A DNA stretch of 64,000 nt, taken from assembly GCF_900105385.1 (NCBI RefSeq), contig NZ_LT629772.1, positions 1,860,001 through 1,924,000 on the forward strand, written 5' to 3'. Positions 60,715 through 64,000 of the stretch are shown piece after piece. The DNA comes from Microlunatus soli (GTDB lineage Bacteria; Actinomycetota; Actinomycetes; Propionibacteriales; Propionibacteriaceae). Within the stretch, counting starts at the first letter, position 1, and each line of letters begins with the position of its first letter. The position numbers were made by a program, and so were the translations under genes. The notes beneath the pieces are model-generated. The model saw nothing but the letters and a program-made list of their open reading frames with translations. It had not been told where the DNA came from and made no database searches.

Positions 60715-62546
60715 TTGGCGGCTGCCTTGAGCTCGCCGCTGAGCATCGACAAGATCACCACGTTGTCGGCATACAGCGAATTCTGCACCAGCGGATCGTC
60801 ATCGGCCGGGAATCGTTCGACCCGCACACCATCCAACGCCGGGCTGTTCCCCAACCTCTCGAACAGCGGGATGATCGGAAGCTCGGCGTTGAACAGCCGG
60901 CCGAGCTTGGCGATGTTGGCTCGGATGGCGTTGTCATCGGCGCCGCTTCCGGACCGATCGATCAACGTGGCGATGTCGACCCGGCCGAAGCCCGGCACCG
61001 TACGTTGCAGGGCATAGTCCATTCCGCGTCCTCCGTTGTTCTTGGCGATCGGATAGTTGTAGGTCATGAATGCTTGCACGAAGGAGAAGTACGGGTACGG
61101 CTGGGACGAGTTGCCCCAGCTCTGAATGGCCAGCTGGAAGTTGCCCTTGGTCACATCGACGGGCTGCTGGGTGGAGACCACGCCGTGCAAGGTGATCTTG
61201 ATGCCGAATCGGGTCAGCTGTTCGGCAAGATCCTTGGCTGCGCCACTCCAGTCGGAGTAGTCGGACGGGTAGAGCAACTCGTACGCCGCCGGCTTGCCGT
61301 TCGGCAATTGCCAACTCGAGCCGGAACGCTTCCAGCCCGCCTTCTCCAGCGTCCGGGCGGCAGCATCTTGATCATGGTCATAGGAAGACAGCTGCTGCTT
61401 GCTGTCGGCCGCCATCCAGACATCGACCAGGTTGTCGGAGAAACCGGTGAAGTACTTCGGCGGTTGTCCGGAATCGCCGAGCGCGGCCTGTCCGTTCTGA
61501 CGATGATCGATCGCCTGGTTGAGAGCCTGCCGCACCGACGGCTCGGCCAGCTCCTCCAGCTTGCCGAAATTCATGTACAGCGCCGGGCCGGAGTAGGTCG
61601 GCGGCCGGAGGATGCGATAGCCGATCTTCTCGAACTGCTTGGCCGACGCGACCGGGAAGCCGTTGGTGGCGTAGTCGATGTCCTTGCTCAGCACCAGCGG
61701 AGTGATCGCTGGCGTCTCTCCGTTGTAGATCAGGATCTTGTCGAAGTTGACCCGGTCGGCGGCATAACCGCGCGGATTCTTCACCAGACTCAGCTGGGTG
61801 TTGGTGATCGTCTTGTAGTCCAGGTCGAACGGTCCACTCGCCAGGTAGCGGTCCGGGGCGAAGCTCACCAGATCCTTGTTCAGCTTGGCTCCTTGTGATG
61901 ACGACGTGCTGTCGCCCTTGCGGAACAGCGCCTCTGCCCGGTCGGCGAACTTGCCGTACTGCGCCGTCGGCAGGATGTTGCTGTGCAGCAGGTAGCGCTC
62001 CACCACCGGAGCGGGCTCCTTCATCGTCAGGGTGAAGGTCTGTTCGTCCGGCGCGTCCAGATCCTCGACGTAGGACCACAGCGGTGAGTTCATCGCCCAC
62101 TGACACCAGAACGTCGTCAGGTAGTCCTTCGAGGTCAGCCGCGTGCCGTCACTCCAGGTCAGGCCGGACCTGATGGTGACAGTGTGGGTCTTGCCCTGCA
62201 GCTGGTGGCTCTCCATCAGGAACGGATCCCAGGTCTGTTCCTTCCAGTGATAGAAGGCACTCGGCAGCATCACCAGGTCACCGTAGTTGCCGGAGAACAG
62301 GATCGCGTTGGGTACCTTCACGAACGGCTGGCCGGCACAGTTGTAGTTGCCCTGCGGCGAGACCAGATACAGCGTTCCGGCATGGAACTCGCCGCCGGAC
62401 CCGGCGGCCTTTCCTGCCGCCGATGATGAGGACTTCGGTTCGGCCGGCGTGCAGCCGGCGACGACCGAGGCACCCGCCACACCGAGCGACGAGACTCCGA
62501 TCAGTTGGAGAAGTTCCCGACGTTGGAGGGCTGCGGTTGGACTCAC
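60711..62546 (-). CDS. Peptide/oligopeptide-binding lipoprotein (SBP family 5)
   Basis: 611 residues. N terminus LQRRELLQLIGVSSLGVAGAS with lipobox VVAGC: a twin-arginine-like lipoprotein signal. The mature domain has HTVTIRSGLTWSDGTRLTSKDYLTT and LYMNFGKLEELAEPSVRQAL, typical of DppA/OppA-type binders. No permeases are in the window. Coupled to nagA upstream and the gamma-glutamyltransferase downstream, so its ligand may be a muropeptide or gamma-glutamyl peptide. Confidence 0.88.
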   Translation of the reverse strand: MSPTAALQRRELLQLIGVSSLGVAGASVVAGCTPAEPKSSSSAAGKAAGSGGEFHAGTLYLVSPQGNYNCAGQPFVKVPNAILFSGNYGDLVMLPSAFYHWKEQTWDPFLMESHQLQGKTHTVTIRSGLTWSDGTRLTSKDYLTTFWCQWAMNSPLWSYVEDLDAPDEQTFTLTMKEPAPVVERYLLHSNILPTAQYGKFADRAEALFRKGDSTSSSQGAKLNKDLVSFAPDRYLASGPFDLDYKTITNTQLSLVKNPRGYAADRVNFDKILIYNGETPAITPLVLSKDIDYATNGFPVASAKQFEKIGYRILRPPTYSGPALYMNFGKLEELAEPSVRQALNQAIDHRQNGQAALGDSGQPPKYFTGFSDNLVDVWMAADSKQQLSSYDHDQDAAARTLEKAGWKRSGSSWQLPNGKPAAYELLYPSDYSDWSGAAKDLAEQLTRFGIKITLHGVVSTQQPVDVTKGNFQLAIQSWGNSSQPYPYFSFVQAFMTYNYPIAKNNGGRGMDYALQRTVPGFGRVDIATLIDRSGSGADDNAIRANIAKLGRLFNAELPIIPLFERLGNSPALDGVRVERFPADDDPLVQNSLYADNVVILSMLSGELKAAAK

Positions 62547-63745
62547 GATGACTCCTCAGGTTGATGTCCGGAAGGGCCGGACAAGATCATTTCCGAAGAC
62601 TGCTGGTGCCGGACGCCGGCGGTGAAGATGGATCGGACCTGCAACGCGTCATCGACGACCAGCAGATCCGCGCGGCGGCCGGGTCGTAGCTCGCCACGCC
62701 GTTCCAGGCCGATCCGGGTCGCCGGGTTGACCGTCGCCATCGCGACCGCATCGGCGATCGGGATCTTGACGGAGTCGACCAGATGTCGGACGCAGTCGAT
62801 CAGGAACACCGCCGATCCTGCGAGTCGATCGGAGCCCACCCGACGGACGGCACCGTGGCGGACGTCGAGTTCTCGATCGGCGATCCGGTAGCGGCCGTCG
62901 GCAAGCCCTGCCGCAGCGGATGCATCGGTGATCAACACTGCTCGACGAGCATGATCGACACCGGCCGCCAGGGCCAGCACAGGGTCCGCGACGTGCTGCC
63001 CGTCGGCGATCAGTTCGTAGCCGACCCGGCCGTCGGTCAGCGCCGCCGCCACCGGCCCGGGGTCACGATGGCCCAGGCCGGGCATCGCGTTGAACAGATG
63101 GGTGACATGCCGGGCTCCGGCGTCGATCGCGGCAACGGTCCGTCGGTGATCGGCATCGGTGTGACCGATCGCGAACCGCAGTCGGTCGGCGTAGGTCCTG
63201 ATCAGGTCGGTGGCACCGACCAACTCGGGCGCGATCGTCATCATGGCGGGGATCCGGCCGGCCGTGGACAACAACGACTCGACCAGCTCGGCACTCGGAT
63301 CGATGATGGCCTGCACCGTCTGAGCTCCCGGCCGATCCTTGGACAGGAAAGGCCCTTCCCAATGCACGCCGGCAAGGTTGAGCGGCGGATCCGGCACTTC
63401 CCGCAGTAGCCGCGCGATCAGTCGGGTGGCGGTGATCATCACCGACCGGTCGACCGTCGGGATGGAGGCGATCAGGGAGGTCGTTCCGTGCGCCAGATGT
63501 GCCGCAGCCACCGTCCGCAGGGCAGCTTCGCCGTCGTACACCACGGCTCCGGCGGCTCCGTGACAATGGATGTCGATCAGACCGGGCATCAGATAGTCGC
63601 CGTCCAGCGGCACCGTCGTCGCTGCTTCGGGCGGGACCCCGGTCCCGCAGCCGACGATCGTCGGCCCGTCGATCAGCAGCCAGCCACGGGAGACACGGTC
63701 GCGCAGCACCAGCCAGGCATCGATGAAGACCGTTGTCCGATTCAT
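62543..63745 (-). CDS. nagA: N-acetylglucosamine-6-phosphate deacetylase
   Basis: 400 residues, amidohydrolase fold. Metal and catalytic residues: HCHGAAG (HxH), VHWEGPFL (Glu), FAIGHTDADH, ARHVTHLFNAM, and VLITDASAAAG (Asp). It removes acetate from GlcNAc-6-P. ATG 63745 (MNRTTVFIDAWLV) was chosen. The gene sits between a partial glycosidase-like gene and a peptide-binding protein, fitting amino-sugar or peptidoglycan recycling. Confidence 0.9.
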   Translation of the reverse strand: MNRTTVFIDAWLVLRDRVSRGWLLIDGPTIVGCGTGVPPEAATTVPLDGDYLMPGLIDIHCHGAAGAVVYDGEAALRTVAAAHLAHGTTSLIASIPTVDRSVMITATRLIARLLREVPDPPLNLAGVHWEGPFLSKDRPGAQTVQAIIDPSAELVESLLSTAGRIPAMMTIAPELVGATDLIRTYADRLRFAIGHTDADHRRTVAAIDAGARHVTHLFNAMPGLGHRDPGPVAAALTDGRVGYELIADGQHVADPVLALAAGVDHARRAVLITDASAAAGLADGRYRIADRELDVRHGAVRRVGSDRLAGSAVFLIDCVRHLVDSVKIPIADAVAMATVNPATRIGLERRGELRPGRRADLLVVDDALQVRSIFTAGVRHQQSSEMILSGPSGHQPEESS

Positions 63746-63759
63746 CGATGCCGTCCCGT

Positions 63760-64000
63760 TCACCGCTCGCGCTCGGTCAGGATCTCGGTTGCCGCCATCG
63801 CACACGCGGTGGACGCCCCGTAGGTCCGGATCCAGCCGCGGGCAGCCGAGAAGTCCTTGTGCACAAAGCCCATGTCCAGCACCACGAGATCGGTGTTGAT
63901 CGACAGGATCTCGTCCAGGATCGTCCGCTGCCATTCGTAGCGGTGCGGGCTGCGGACCAGGATGATCACGTCGCCGTCCGATCCGTATTGCTCCCGGAAC
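63760..64000 (-). CDS. C-terminal fragment, probable GH3 / beta-N-acetylhexosaminidase-type protein
   Basis: The last ~79 residues only: FREQYGSDGDVIILVRSPHR, then YEWQRTILDEILSINTDLVVLDMG and GWIRTYGASTACAMAATEIL. This strand-helix layout with a final TYGAS...AATE fits the C-terminal domain of family 3 glycoside hydrolases, but the fragment has no catalytic residues. The nagA neighbour supports a GlcNAc-releasing enzyme. Moderately sure; the rest is outside the window. Confidence 0.5.
   Translation of the reverse strand, partial: FREQYGSDGDVIILVRSPHRYEWQRTILDEILSINTDLVVLDMGFVHKDFSAARGWIRTYGASTACAMAATEILTERER

Overview
The window is about 64 kb of high-GC actinobacterial chromosome. GC-rich codon use, GTG/TTG starts, F420-type and SdaA-type enzymes, a CysO-like carrier, DUF3263, DUF4032 and twin-arginine lipoproteins together suggest a soil Propionibacteriales/Propionibacteriaceae-like organism (Microlunatus-like). 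This is an inference, as no rRNA is present. I see no phage, plasmid, integrase, transposase or CRISPR array. The only tRNA is tRNA-Thr(TGT). The non-genic interest lies in many palindromic and tandem elements between genes.

Layout. 1-1.4 kb: end of a sugar ABC importer. 1.4-6.8 kb: a RecQ-like helicase with a phosphoribosyltransferase-like tail, a frameshifted pseudogene, a YcaQ-type DNA glycosylase and an unusual metallo-hydrolase/ankyrin fusion. 6.6-9.4 kb: a tiny gene behind a 65-bp palindrome, an ArsR-AHSA1-VOC operon and an MFS pump. 9.5-11.3 kb: a threonine-synthase-like enzyme and a CysO-like sulfur carrier behind a SAM-I riboswitch. 11.3-20 kb: housekeeping and metabolic genes (APH-like kinase, DUF3263, Gfo/Idh/MocA, ManA, AraC/MFS, hydroxyacid dehydrogenase, hydrolase).

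20.1-31.3 kb is a divergent catabolic island. A TauABC-type importer with a phosphotriesterase-like hydrolase and an IclR regulator faces an operon of IclR, Zn-alcohol dehydrogenase, HisC-like aminotransferase, HisD-like dehydrogenase with an altered metal site, APH-fold kinase and SDR. The pathway is not one I recognise. 31.6-37.4 kb is a second island: IclR, an enolase-superfamily sugar-acid enzyme and a carbohydrate ABC importer, with a shared operator half-site.

37.5-50.2 kb: DUF427, tRNA-Thr, sulfotransferase, acyl-CoA ligase, ketoacyl synthase, small enzymes, macrodomain protein, the threonine-degrading tdh-kbl pair, and sdaA preceded by a possible hairpin-plus-pseudoknot RNA. 50.2-53.8 kb: a Cache-HAMP class III cyclase-like protein translationally coupled to an MscS channel with a cyclic-nucleotide-binding domain. 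Key nucleotide-handling residues are changed in both proteins. 54-59 kb: an orphan MsiK-like ATPase and a DUF4032-pirin-GNAT-LLM run. 59.1-64 kb: a probable cell-wall/amino-sugar recycling operon (glycosidase, NagA, peptide-binding lipoprotein, gamma-glutamyltransferase).

The strongest candidates for undescribed biology are the SAM-riboswitch/threonine-synthase-like/CysO unit, the degenerate cyclase-channel pair, the HisC/HisD-like island and the structured leader before sdaA.
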